38,280 nucleotides of DNA from Pelosinus fermentans. Its GTDB lineage: Bacteria; Bacillota; Negativicutes; DSM-13327. Below, piece after piece: positions 25,328 through 33,828 of the stretch (position 1 is the first letter of the stretch; every line of letters starts with the position of its first letter). The stretch is taken from assembly GCA_002434245.1 (NCBI GenBank), contig DJJR01000046.1, positions 125,366 to 163,645 on the forward strand. Reading direction: 5' to 3'. Made by a program: the position numbers and the translations under genes. Under the pieces are notes generated by a model. The model worked only from the letters and a program-made list of their open reading frames with translations, did no database searches and was not told the origin of the DNA.

Positions 25328-25915
25328 CTATCCAATCGTTTCTACTTTACCAATTGATAAGGCATGTACATAGCTTTTGCTAAGCTCTTCTAAATAAACA
25401 ACATTCTCCAAAGCACTTTTAACCGTCTTGCCAACTACAATCCCCCCATGATTTTTCAAAAGAACAGCATTATTCTGACCTAATTTTTCGATAATTTCCG
25501 CAGTCATTCGTTTGTCATCAGGAGGATAAAATCTACATATTTCCACTTTTGAGCCAAGTTGCAGCTTGACAGCATATTGAATGTAAGGAATCTCTTTGCC
25601 AGCCAGAGCCAAAGCCGTCATATATGCTGAATGTGTATGAATAATACATTTTACATCCATACGTACAGCATAAATTGCATAGTGAAAATAAGTATCCATT
25701 GATACCGTCCGGTTACACTCATATTCTCTACCATCAGTATACATCGTGTTTATATCTTCTGGCTGTAGCTCATCATAATCAAGACGACTGGGACCAATAA
25801 TAAATTTATCATTTTCAATCTTTTTCGAAATACTTCCTTTATTGCAGCCAATAGAAACAAGGCCCATTTTTTTTAATTTTCTGGCATATTTAATCAGTTC
25901 TACCTGATGGTTCAT
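25328..25915 (-). CDS. Class II aldolase/AraD-FucA family protein
   Basis: This protein has 195 residues; typical members have about 210-230. Zinc ligands are visible in HTH (His93, His95) and in KNHGG (His156). The position that is the catalytic Glu in fuculose aldolase is Asp74 (VSMDTYFH), as in L-ribulose-5-phosphate 4-epimerase. It may therefore be an epimerase, or an aldolase with a different substrate. GAGAGGAG lies before the ATG. It is the last enzyme gene of the PTS/sugar-acid operon, 63 nt after the KDPG-type aldolase. Confidence 0.87.
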   Translation of the reverse strand: MNHQVELIKYARKLKKMGLVSIGCNKGSISKKIENDKFIIGPSRLDYDELQPEDINTMYTDGREYECNRTVSMDTYFHYAIYAVRMDVKCIIHTHSAYMTALALAGKEIPYIQYAVKLQLGSKVEICRFYPPDDKRMTAEIIEKLGQNNAVLLKNHGGIVVGKTVKSALENVVYLEELSKSYVHALSIGKVETIG

Positions 25916-25978
25916 TTTTTCACTCCTCTCTAGCGCAGTAATGAGGAATCAATATCCTCCCTATCTCTAAGAATCCAT

Positions 25979-26629
25979 CTATGTTGAAGATCTTACTTCT
26001 TTAACTATTTTCACAAAAGTTTCTGCTCTATTACTAATTTCATCAAAATTACCTTCTTCTACCAGATTAGCATTTACAAGATCACCGCCAATACCTGCGG
26101 AACAAGCACCAGCAATGAAAAGCTCGCGAAGATTGCTACTGTTGACAGCTCCTACAGCCATCACATCGATTTGAGGCAGCGGTCCTTTTAATTGTTTAAT
26201 ATATTTCGCGCCAAAAACACCTGCTGGAAAAATTTTCACAATACGTGCACCGTTTTCCCAAGCAGTCAGTGCTTCAGTGGGAGTTGCCACTCCCGGGACC
26301 ATAACTACACTATATCTTTGGCAAATCTCAATAACTTTTAAATTTAATGTAGGCGACAATATAAAAGTTGCTCCAGATAAAATCGCTATGCGCGCAGTCT
26401 CAGAATCAAGAACTGTTCCTGCGCCAATCACCATTTCTTTTCCATATTCTTTCGAAAGTTGTTCAATCATTCCTGCAGCACCAGGAGTATTAAACGTAAC
26501 TTCAATAGTGTTTACACCGCCCTTTAAAAGCGATTCGGCAACTTTTCGCATTTGATCAGCGGACGTACCTCGAACAATTGCACAAATGCCATTTGATTTT
26601 ATCTTATTTATAATTTCATAATCTTGCAC
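25979..26629 (-). CDS. KDPG/KDPGal-type aldolase
   Basis: This class I aldolase has about 216 residues. The Schiff-base Lys132 is in IVKIFPA and the catalytic Glu43 in NTIEVTFNT, matching Eda and DgoA. The phosphate-binding glycine region is AVGAVNSSNL. It splits 2-keto-3-deoxy-6-phospho sugar acids to pyruvate and glyceraldehyde 3-phosphate. The start is a GTG at 26629, with GAAGGAG 8 nt upstream; the frame is open to another GTG at 26662. It lies 51 nt downstream of the dgoD-like gene and is the obvious last step of that pathway. Confidence 0.9.
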   Translation of the reverse strand: MQDYEIINKIKSNGICAIVRGTSADQMRKVAESLLKGGVNTIEVTFNTPGAAGMIEQLSKEYGKEMVIGAGTVLDSETARIAILSGATFILSPTLNLKVIEICQRYSVVMVPGVATPTEALTAWENGARIVKIFPAGVFGAKYIKQLKGPLPQIDVMAVGAVNSSNLRELFIAGACSAGIGGDLVNANLVEEGNFDEISNRAETFVKIVKEVRSST

Positions 26630-26680
26630 AAAACTCACTCCTTCTCTTCCCTTATTAGGCACAAATAAATTTTATATGAA

Positions 26681-27826
26681 TCACCATTCTGCAAAAGTAC
26701 CATCATAGTTTCGCCACTTAGGATTTGTCCATTTAAGACCGTCGATGCTAATCTGTTTTACAAAATTCTCGTCTATTTCGATCCCGAGACCTGGCTTTAG
26801 GGGTATGTCAACAAACCCGTCTTTATATTGAAATAATTCTTTGTTTTTTACAAAATCCAAAAGATCAAAGCCCTGGTTATAATGAATTCCCAGACTTTGC
26901 TCTTGAATAAATACATTTGGTGTACAAACATCAAGCTGTAGAGTTGCGGCAAGGGCAATCGGTCCGTATGGTGCATGAGGTGCAACTGCAATATCGAAAG
27001 CTTCTGCCATCGCGGCAATCTTTTTCCCTTCGAGTATTCCTCCAGCTAAAGCCACATCAGGTTGTATGATATCCACTGCCCCGCTATTAAAGATACCTTT
27101 AAATCCCCATCGTGTATAGGATCGCTCACCGGTAGCAATTGGAATTGATGTATGATTGGCAATTTCTCTCAAGGCTTCGTTATTTTCTGGCAAAACAGGC
27201 TCTTCTATAAACATTGGGCGAAACTGCTCCAATTCTTTTGCCAAAACCTTTGCCATCGGTTTGTGCAAACGTCCGTGAAAATCAACACCTATTTCCAGAT
27301 CAAAACCAACAGCTTCACGGATCGACTGAACTCGATCTAAAACTGCCTGAATTTTTCTAAAAGAATCTACATAGTGAAGCTCCTCAGTTCCATTCATTTT
27401 AACTGCCTGAAAACCTTTTGCCTTTCGGTCAAGCGCCTCTTTGGCTACATCACTAGGACGGTCTCCCCCAATCCATGAATATACTTTGATTTTATCTCGC
27501 GCTTTCCCGCCTAAGAATTCATATACAGGAAGGTTATAAAATTTGCCTTTTATGTCCCATAAAGCCATTTCAATCCCAGAAATGATTGTCATCTCAACCG
27601 GGCCGCCCCGAAAAAAAAATCGGTACAGTTCTTGCCAAATATCCTCAATTTGTCTAGGGTCCTTTCCAATGATATGATTGCCTATTTCCCTGGCGCCAGC
27701 AGCAACTGTTTCCGTACGAGTTCCTGAGATAAGTTCACCCCATCCGCTGATACCTTCATCCGTATTTATTTTTAAAAATAGCCAACGAGGTTTTATTTTG
27801 TATATCTCTAAAGATGTTATTTGCAT
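26681..27826 (-). CDS. dgoD: D-galactonate dehydratase-type enolase-superfamily enzyme
   Basis: This enzyme is closely similar to E. coli DgoD along its whole length (381 residues). Shared features include PRWLFLKI at the N-terminus, metal ligands Asp182, Glu208 and Glu234, and catalytic His184 (DFHGR) and His284 (APHAPYGP). It ends in AEW as DgoD does. DgoD dehydrates D-galactonate to 2-keto-3-deoxygalactonate. The ATG at 27826 is chosen for AAAGGGG upstream. The operon carries no KDGal kinase, so either the substrate is already phosphorylated by the PTS or the name does not give the true substrate. Confidence 0.88.
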   Translation of the reverse strand: MQITSLEIYKIKPRWLFLKINTDEGISGWGELISGTRTETVAAGAREIGNHIIGKDPRQIEDIWQELYRFFFRGGPVEMTIISGIEMALWDIKGKFYNLPVYEFLGGKARDKIKVYSWIGGDRPSDVAKEALDRKAKGFQAVKMNGTEELHYVDSFRKIQAVLDRVQSIREAVGFDLEIGVDFHGRLHKPMAKVLAKELEQFRPMFIEEPVLPENNEALREIANHTSIPIATGERSYTRWGFKGIFNSGAVDIIQPDVALAGGILEGKKIAAMAEAFDIAVAPHAPYGPIALAATLQLDVCTPNVFIQEQSLGIHYNQGFDLLDFVKNKELFQYKDGFVDIPLKPGLGIEIDENFVKQISIDGLKWTNPKWRNYDGTFAEW

Positions 27827-27846
27827 ACCCACACCCCTTTTCTGAT

Positions 27847-29019
27847 TTAAAGGTTATTACACCAGATCTCAAAATTGCGATATACACTAACCTCTGAGAA
27901 ACCATAAGATTCTGCTTTGGTTAGGTGCCCATTGCAAACATCAATAACTTTGTGAAAAATTATACTACCACATTCTTCCAGAGTTATCTTCCCTTGCAGC
28001 ACTCCGGAAACATCAATATCCATATTATCTTCCATTTTTTCATAGGTTTGCCTATTACCGGTAATTTTTAGTACAGGTATGATGGGATTACCGATAGGGG
28101 TCCCTCTTCCTGTTGTAAAGGCACAAAGCTGCGCCCCCCCAGATACCATGCCAGTTACCGATTCAATATCATAACCAGGGGTATCCATGATAATTAAACC
28201 TTTTTTTTGCGGTTTTTCACCATAACGAACCACTTCGTTAATTTCAGTACTGCCCCCTTTACTGATTCCCCCCAAGGCCTTTTCTTCTAAGGTACTGAGA
28301 CCGCCTTTCATATTACCCGGTGTTGGATTCGCCCCTCTGACATCAATCCCCATTCTGGCAAAATCTTTTTCTAACCCTTTAACGATCTTTATTATGTTTT
28401 GCCTTACATCCTCATTTTTTGCTCTTCTGGCCAGAATATGTTCCGTGCCGATAAGTTCTGTCGTTTCCCCGATAAATACGGTGCCGCCTTCGCGGATTAA
28501 CCTGTCACTGCAACAACCTAAAGATGGATTTGCAGAAATCCCTGAAGTTGCATCTGAACCACCACAATTGGTAGCGAGGATAATAGCGGAAAGATCCGTA
28601 TCCTCTCTTTCCAATTTAGACATTTCTTGTACCATTTTACTTGCAATATTAACGCCTTTTTGAATGGTTCGAATGGTCCCGCCTTCATCCTGAATAGTTA
28701 TTACGGCAATCGGTTTTTTCGTCTTTGCTTTAATACTCTCATATAATCTGTAAGGCTGCATTGTCTCACAGCCAAGCCCAACAATCACGGCTCCGTAAAC
28801 GTTAGGGTTTAAAACCAGTCCGGCCATTGTCCGTTTCATGATATCGACGCTGGAACCGATTTGCCCGCATCCTTTGGTATTGGGAATACAAACAGCCCCT
28901 GCCACCTGATCAGCAATTCTTCCTGCAGTCTCATTAGCACATCCTACCGTAGACAGGATCAAAACTTTATTGCGGATTCCATAAGAACCATCCGTTCTTT
29001 TATATGCCTTAATTTTCAT
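27847..29019 (-). CDS. UxaA/GarD-type hydrolyase, large (C-terminal domain) subunit
   Basis: This 390-residue protein corresponds to the C-terminal domain of altronate dehydratase. It begins YKRTDGSYGIRNKVLILSTVGCAN, and later has GCGQIG, ATNCGGSD and TTGRGTPIGNP. The family includes altronate and galactarate dehydratases and the sulfolactate lyase SuyB; Fe(II) is the likely metal. The start codon overlaps the SAF subunit gene by 11 nt. The substrate cannot be told from the sequence. The neighbouring PTS and aldolase favour a sugar acid rather than sulfolactate. Confidence 0.88.
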   Translation of the reverse strand: MKIKAYKRTDGSYGIRNKVLILSTVGCANETAGRIADQVAGAVCIPNTKGCGQIGSSVDIMKRTMAGLVLNPNVYGAVIVGLGCETMQPYRLYESIKAKTKKPIAVITIQDEGGTIRTIQKGVNIASKMVQEMSKLEREDTDLSAIILATNCGGSDATSGISANPSLGCCSDRLIREGGTVFIGETTELIGTEHILARRAKNEDVRQNIIKIVKGLEKDFARMGIDVRGANPTPGNMKGGLSTLEEKALGGISKGGSTEINEVVRYGEKPQKKGLIIMDTPGYDIESVTGMVSGGAQLCAFTTGRGTPIGNPIIPVLKITGNRQTYEKMEDNMDIDVSGVLQGKITLEECGSIIFHKVIDVCNGHLTKAESYGFSEVSVYRNFEIWCNNL

Positions 29020-29305
29020 TTGCTATTGCCACGCCCTTTAGGTTATCTATATGAACATGTTCACCAATTTCAATCGCATGTTCCGCCCTGCCGATAATCT
29101 CACCATATTTTAGAACCGCTTCCTCTTCGCTAATTGACGCTATTGCAATCTTGTGATACATATCAATTTCATTTTTAGCCAAGACCTGTATTTCCACTTC
29201 ATTCTCATAAAGCACATGCACAACTTCGCCACCTTTGACCTTTTCCAGCACAACAGCAACGTTATCCTTGAGATTCATTCGGATTGCTCTTTTTTCTTCC
29301 TGCAT
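29009..29305 (-). CDS. UxaA-type hydrolyase, small SAF-domain subunit
   Basis: This 98-residue protein is a stand-alone SAF domain, the N-terminal domain of UxaA (NLKDNVAVVLEKVKGGEVVHV, MYHKIAIASI, YGEIIGRA, EHVHIDNL). TAAGGAG precedes the ATG and overlaps the stop of the dehydrogenase gene, so translation is coupled. Together with the next gene it makes a two-subunit dehydratase, the split arrangement seen in many Firmicutes and in SuyAB. Confidence 0.9.
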   Translation of the reverse strand: MQEEKRAIRMNLKDNVAVVLEKVKGGEVVHVLYENEVEIQVLAKNEIDMYHKIAIASISEEEAVLKYGEIIGRAEHAIEIGEHVHIDNLKGVAIANEN

Positions 29306-29316
29306 AACAGTTCTCC

Positions 29317-30279
29317 TTAAAGCAGCTCGATAACATTAGGTGCTGTTTCACCCTTTAATACAGCAATAACATTATCAACAGCCGTATCTCCCATGCGAAG
29401 GTTAGATTCAAGAGTTGTTCCACCAAGATGTGGTGACAACAAAACATTTTCTAAATCAAACAACGGAATATGCTTAGGCGGTTCAGCATCATACACATCA
29501 GTTGCATATCCTCTTAGCAAACCATTTTGCAGCGCTTCATACAGAGCGTCATAATCAACTAACTCTCTTCTTGCCGTATTGACAAGAATTGCGTCTTTTT
29601 TCATTTTGACTATTTTTTCAGCACTTACTATATTCTTGGTTTCACTGGTTAATGGTAAATGCAAGGAAACATAATCTGATTTTTCGAGAAGCTCATCTAA
29701 CGAAACATATTTTACACCATTTTTTTTGCTCTCTTCGTTTTGAACCAGATCATATCCCAAAATGCTCATATTAAATCCACTGGCTCTACTTGCCAGAGCC
29801 CTGCCAATGGTACCGGTTCCTATGATACCAACCGTTTTTTTATACATGCTAGTACCCATAGGCTTAATCCATTTCCCATTTTTCGTATCTCTGTTTGCCG
29901 GGTACAGCCCGCGTCCCAGCATTATCATGAACCCAATTGCCAGATCGGCAACTTCTTGAGAGTTAGTTCCGGGAGCATTGGTTACAACAATTCCTCTTGC
30001 ATTAGCCGCTTTAATATCAATGCCATCTACACCAATACCATGCTTTGCAATAATTTTTAGTTTAGGACAGCTTTCAATAACTTCTGCCGTGACTTTATCA
30101 TTACCAACAATAAGTGCATCCACATCAGGGCTGTATTTTGCGAATTCTTCCAATCTAAGAGGTCGTCCCAAAGGATTTGTCACAACTTCACACCCAATAG
30201 TCTCCAATCGTGCTTTTGGCTGTTTATTTACCTTGCCAAAAGTTACAGCAGTAGCTAATACCTTCCATTTCTTTTGCAT
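29317..30279 (-). CDS. D-2-hydroxyacid dehydrogenase (phosphoglycerate dehydrogenase-like)
   Basis: This enzyme has 320 residues and the two-domain D-2-hydroxyacid dehydrogenase fold. The NAD-binding motif is GIIGTGTIG (151-159), and the catalytic triad is Arg237 or Arg238, Glu266 (DAEPP) and His284 (SPHLGG). It lacks the C-terminal ACT domain of biosynthetic SerA. AAAGGAG precedes the ATG. Its place between the PTS permease and the dehydratase genes suggests it oxidises or reduces C2 of a sugar acid, or of a cleavage product such as tartronate semialdehyde or hydroxypyruvate. Confidence 0.87.
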   Translation of the reverse strand: MQKKWKVLATAVTFGKVNKQPKARLETIGCEVVTNPLGRPLRLEEFAKYSPDVDALIVGNDKVTAEVIESCPKLKIIAKHGIGVDGIDIKAANARGIVVTNAPGTNSQEVADLAIGFMIMLGRGLYPANRDTKNGKWIKPMGTSMYKKTVGIIGTGTIGRALASRASGFNMSILGYDLVQNEESKKNGVKYVSLDELLEKSDYVSLHLPLTSETKNIVSAEKIVKMKKDAILVNTARRELVDYDALYEALQNGLLRGYATDVYDAEPPKHIPLFDLENVLLSPHLGGTTLESNLRMGDTAVDNVIAVLKGETAPNVIELL

Positions 30280-30340
30280 ATTTTCGCATCTCCTTTATAT
30301 GATTTGCCAGTTGACCAACACAGCTTTTTTGTTGAATAAT

Positions 30341-31732
30341 TTATTGATTTTGAGTAGTGATCTCTTCTGCTTCTTCGTATCCGGTAGCTTTATAAAATAC
30401 TTTGGGATTCTTTTTAAATACATACATAGTCGCCAAGATTAGTACAATTGCGACCATCAACAGCACAGGGTACATCCCGATATAATAGAAGATTCCATGG
30501 AGCGGTCTTATGTCTGCTCCTACCATTGCAGCACCTGTTGCCGGTAACTCTGTACCAATATGCTGCACCAGATTGGCAAATACAGGGGAAATAAGGCTGG
30601 AAAAATAAAGTGTAATAGTGACATTAACCACGGTAGTAATATACGCTGAAATTATGTTTCCGTTAAAAATTGCAACAGCGCTAACCGCAAGAAAAAATGG
30701 TGTAACACCTAAATCTGCCAGCATCAGAAATCGATTTCCCGGTAATATAAAAATCAATGGAACTGTGGTGATCATTGTCAGCAGTGCAACTGTGATCGTA
30801 TCCGGATTGCCTACACAAAGTGCCCCATCCATGCCAAAATTGATTTTTCTTTTAGATCCATGCTTGGATAAAAGACCTCTTACTTTGTCGTTTAAAACAG
30901 CGAAACCCTCTAGTAATGCAGCCGTTGCCTTTGGATACAGGTAGATAAAGGCACCAGTTCCCATGCCAAGAACCAAAATACGTGACCATGTTGCCATCTT
31001 GCCAATGTCATTGAACCAAGCAACAATCCCCATTGCTACTGCTACAAAAAATCCGATAACCACAGAATCACCAAAAATACCAAATTTTCGCCGAATCAGC
31101 TCAGAATTTACATTTATCTTGTTTAATCCAATTTTCTCAAATATCCATCGCAGAATAATCGCTGCCACAAGGCCTCCTTGCGCACTGGCATGAGGTATTG
31201 ATATCCCGGGAAGCTTGAAAAATTTTTGAAACTGTGGTGCAGTAATATCTGCAGCAAATAAAAGAAATATTTCGATTGCTATCGCGGACAACATTCCATA
31301 CAAGTAACTTCCTGTTCCATAAAAAACCATACTGCCTACAAAAGCCCAATGCCAAAAATTCCAGATATCCAAATCCAAAGTATCAGTTAATTTTAAATAA
31401 ATCATCACTAAATTTACCCCAATACCTACCGGAATGATCAATGCACCGATCGTCGTCGAGTAAGCCACTGCGGCCAAAAGTGCCCAACCAGTATCCACAT
31501 AAGGAAGCTGAATTCCTTTCGTCACAACCATCTCCGAAACCGCTTTTCCCATAAGCCCCAGAAAATACGGATTCAATATGGCAACAAGTCCATTCAACCC
31601 TATACCGATATAAATAGCTGAACGGAGTGCTTTGGAAGGTTTAGTGCCAAATAATAATTCAAAAATGAAAATAATAATCGGTAGCAGTATTGCAGCGCCA
31701 AAAGTTTTCATAACCTGTTGAAATAACTCCAT
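30341..31732 (-). CDS. PTS EIIC component, galactitol family
   Basis: This membrane protein has about 463 residues and 9-11 hydrophobic segments, matching GatC-type EIIC. Typical sequence includes FGAAILLPIIIFIFELLFGTKPSKALRSA near the start, and FGDSVVIG and DITAPQ further on. The ATG at 31732 is chosen because GGGGAGG lies 9 nt upstream; another ATG at 31750 lies before that site. It works with the EIIB (76 nt upstream) and EIIA. No galactitol-1-phosphate dehydrogenase is present, so the substrate is probably not galactitol. Confidence 0.9.
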   Translation of the reverse strand: MELFQQVMKTFGAAILLPIIIFIFELLFGTKPSKALRSAIYIGIGLNGLVAILNPYFLGLMGKAVSEMVVTKGIQLPYVDTGWALLAAVAYSTTIGALIIPVGIGVNLVMIYLKLTDTLDLDIWNFWHWAFVGSMVFYGTGSYLYGMLSAIAIEIFLLFAADITAPQFQKFFKLPGISIPHASAQGGLVAAIILRWIFEKIGLNKINVNSELIRRKFGIFGDSVVIGFFVAVAMGIVAWFNDIGKMATWSRILVLGMGTGAFIYLYPKATAALLEGFAVLNDKVRGLLSKHGSKRKINFGMDGALCVGNPDTITVALLTMITTVPLIFILPGNRFLMLADLGVTPFFLAVSAVAIFNGNIISAYITTVVNVTITLYFSSLISPVFANLVQHIGTELPATGAAMVGADIRPLHGIFYYIGMYPVLLMVAIVLILATMYVFKKNPKVFYKATGYEEAEEITTQNQ

Positions 31733-31807
31733 AATCGTTTTCCTCCCCATTTATACTGTATTTCTACAAACCAAAGCAGCGTTAAAATAAACGGTAAAAA
31801 TTTTCAT

Positions 31808-32110
31808 TTATTTCTTATTGACAATCTCCTTAATCTGATCAATCACCTCATCCCTTCCTATACCCGTCAGAAACGGTATTCCACTAAAAATCGGAACATT
31901 GGTTTCAACATCCAAATCAGTGCCTGCTGTGGAAATTACAATATCAAAGTTCCCCCCCTTTAGCATGTGCTCTGCATCAACGACTCTTCCCTGCGTAAAA
32001 TCAGCTATCATTCCCTTATCCTCAAAAGCTTCTCTTAATGCGACCAGTGCAATCGTCGAGGTTGCAACACCATCAGCACATAATACTAATAATTTAAAAT
32101 TTTTCCCCAT
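31808..32110 (-). CDS. PTS EIIB component, galactitol family
   Basis: This cytosolic EIIB has 100 residues. Its phosphorylated Cys11 sits in the P-loop VLCADGVATST. It passes phosphate from EIIA to the sugar at EIIC. The ATG at 32110 is preferred over 32119, since AAAGGA directly abuts the earlier ATG and is 9 nt from this one. Confidence 0.92.
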   Translation of the reverse strand: MGKNFKLLVLCADGVATSTIALVALREAFEDKGMIADFTQGRVVDAEHMLKGGNFDIVISTAGTDLDVETNVPIFSGIPFLTGIGRDEVIDQIKEIVNKK

Positions 32111-32159
32111 AGCTATCATTCCTTTCTATTAATTTTTGAACAATTCAGTCTATTCATAT

Positions 32160-32624
32160 TTAGATAGATACATTTTTTATAATTTCTATAAATTCACCGC
32201 TAGTTTTAGTAACCATAATTTTTTTCATAATGACTTGGTTTTGCATCATTAAGGCTAATTCCTTAAGCATTTCCAATTGATCCTGCTTCTGGCTTAAAGC
32301 TAGCATAAATACTACATTTACATTTACCTTACTCTTGGGATCACCCATTGATTGGAATTCTATCTCTTGGTTCAGTGTTGCAATTGCGATCGTTGGTCTA
32401 ATCACATGCTCAATATCAGTGTGCGGTATTGCGCAGCCATAGCCACTTAGCTGTAATCCAGTTGGATAATTTTTTTCCCTTTCAATAATTCCAGTAATAA
32501 AGCTTTCTTTTACAAATCCCCCCTCACGAAGTTTTTCAAACATCCTTTGAAATAAATCAAACTTATCTTTGACTTTTAAATCAAGAAAAAATAACTCTGG
32601 TTTTGTGAATTTTAAAATTTCCAT
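32160..32624 (-). CDS. PTS EIIA component (fructose/mannitol/galactitol type)
   Basis: This EIIA has 154 residues, and its phosphorylated His68 sits in GCAIPHTD. It is the first gene of the PTS/sugar-acid operon, with EIIB 49 nt downstream. The ribosome binding site (GGAG, about 14 nt from the ATG) is weaker than elsewhere in the operon. It is separate from the EIIA domain fused to the operon's regulator, which probably senses the same phosphate flow. Confidence 0.92.
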   Translation of the reverse strand: MEILKFTKPELFFLDLKVKDKFDLFQRMFEKLREGGFVKESFITGIIEREKNYPTGLQLSGYGCAIPHTDIEHVIRPTIAIATLNQEIEFQSMGDPKSKVNVNVVFMLALSQKQDQLEMLKELALMMQNQVIMKKIMVTKTSGEFIEIIKNVSI

Positions 32625-33046
32625 AATATATTACATCGCTCCATTCTCTTTTTTAAAATAGTATTGTTATTTCCTTAACCTAAGAGAACTGTAACATATC
32701 AGCAATTCCACATTCAATTGAGGATAACAGCTTCTTTTTTGCAACATTTATACCTAATGTAGAAAATTTGATACATTCTCAACTTGCTGATTAAGAAGAA
32801 GTACGATAAAGACCATCTGTTAAGGATACATATTGTGAAATGGTATGTAGGCAAAAACGTTAGTTTTGAATGTTAATATCTTCCAATATTTTTTTTGTTT
32901 TTTAGTCGACTTTGCATAATAAACAGGGAGGTGTATTGCCTAGGTAGAATACCTAAGAGATACACCTCCCTGTTTATTATCTTACATATGAGCTAAAAAT
33001 CGAAAAACTGTTTAGCCCTACCTTGGCGCTAACTACTCCCTTTCTC
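32625..33046. other. Intergenic region: PTS-operon promoter and eut terminator
   Basis: This stretch of about 420 bp has no credible gene. The left part must hold the minus-strand promoter of the PTS locus, but I see no consensus sigma-A or sigma-54 boxes and no good catabolite-response element. The right part holds the long hairpin at 32916-32980. Confidence 0.6.
32916..32980. terminator. Long hairpin terminator after eutC
   Basis: A perfect 21-bp stem (32916-32936 with 32960-32980) has inner arms TAGGTA and TACCTA that extend the pairing in the 23-nt loop. The ends are A/T rich on both sides, so it may work in both directions. It ends the eat-eutABC operon. Confidence 0.85.
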
Positions 33047-33814
33047 TCATATTTTCAACTCCACGCCGCTTTTTTTCTCGCGAATTAACACTTCTACCAG
33101 ATTTACAAGCTGTGCACCAGCTTCTACCGGCGGGACACCTTTACGGTGAATGTTGGAAATCACGGTTCTTTGTGATTCCGGCTTTAAGGTGCTGGATTCA
33201 TAAGCCATATAGGAACTCATACTTTCATCCGTTGCCAAGCCTGGCCTTTCCCCTACCAGCAAGATCGTCACCTTCGCTTGTATGGCTTCACTAATTTGAT
33301 CCATGGTCGCAACCCTGCCGTATTTCACAAAGATAGGCGTACCGATTGCATATCCTTTGGCGGTTAGCCCATCCATTAGAATCGGATAAATATCGGCTAA
33401 ATTGGCATTAATGGCACAGGCACTTAATCCATCCGTTGCTATGATTTGCACATCAGGACTCTCAATACAATTCCCCTTAATTCCATCAAGAGTTCCCTGA
33501 GAGAATATTCTTCCTAAATCGGGTCTTTTGATATACTGCTCTTTATCTTCTGCCAGAGTCTGTACTTTAAAAAAACCCAGCTGATCAACAATCGATTCAT
33601 CGACTTCCGACCAAACTGCATCCATTGCTACTGCATGATCCGCTCTAAATTTCAATAAGGTTTCGGTTTTACATCGATCTCCTGCTCTGCCTAAACAAAT
33701 TCTTGCATTGGTTGTTTTTTTCAACCTGATACAACTTTCCGTATCCCGAGGATTATCGATGGTCACCCGTTCATAGTAATCGATCTGGGATATATCTTTT
33801 ATCATTTCACTCAT
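33047..33814 (-). CDS. eutC: Ethanolamine ammonia-lyase small subunit
   Basis: This protein has about 255 residues, shorter than the enterobacterial EutC (about 295) because the N-terminal extension is reduced. It has EutC features: ARICLGRAGDR near the start, FRADHAVAMDAVW, SPDVQIIATDGLSACAIN, and GERPGLATDESMSSYMAY near the end. With EutB it forms the adenosylcobalamin enzyme that splits ethanolamine to acetaldehyde and ammonia. The ATG at 33814 is preferred (GGAG 6 nt upstream); an in-frame GTG lies at 33826, just after eutB. Confidence 0.95.
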   Translation of the reverse strand: MSEMIKDISQIDYYERVTIDNPRDTESCIRLKKTTNARICLGRAGDRCKTETLLKFRADHAVAMDAVWSEVDESIVDQLGFFKVQTLAEDKEQYIKRPDLGRIFSQGTLDGIKGNCIESPDVQIIATDGLSACAINANLADIYPILMDGLTAKGYAIGTPIFVKYGRVATMDQISEAIQAKVTILLVGERPGLATDESMSSYMAYESSTLKPESQRTVISNIHRKGVPPVEAGAQLVNLVEVLIREKKSGVELKI

Positions 33815-33828
33815 AATGCGCTCCACTC

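Noticed and set aside
27847..29305. Sulfolactate sulfo-lyase (SuyAB)
   Set aside because: The split subunit layout fits SuyAB too, but there is no sulfolactate dehydrogenase or sulfite-handling gene, while the PTS and KDPG-type aldolase favour a sugar acid.
30341..32624. Galactitol utilisation as the role of the PTS locus
   Set aside because: The EII components are of the Gat family, but no galactitol-1-phosphate dehydrogenase or tagatose-bisphosphate aldolase is present; the enzymes point to a sugar acid.
32625..32760. Sigma-54 promoter for the PTS operon
   Set aside because: TGG and TGC occur in TGGAATTGCTG, but the spacing is far too short for -24/-12 boxes, and the regulator lacks an AAA+ domain in its sequence.
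32821..32880. Catabolite-response element near GCAAAAACGTTAG
   Set aside because: Only the centre matches the cre consensus; the outer TG and C positions are absent.
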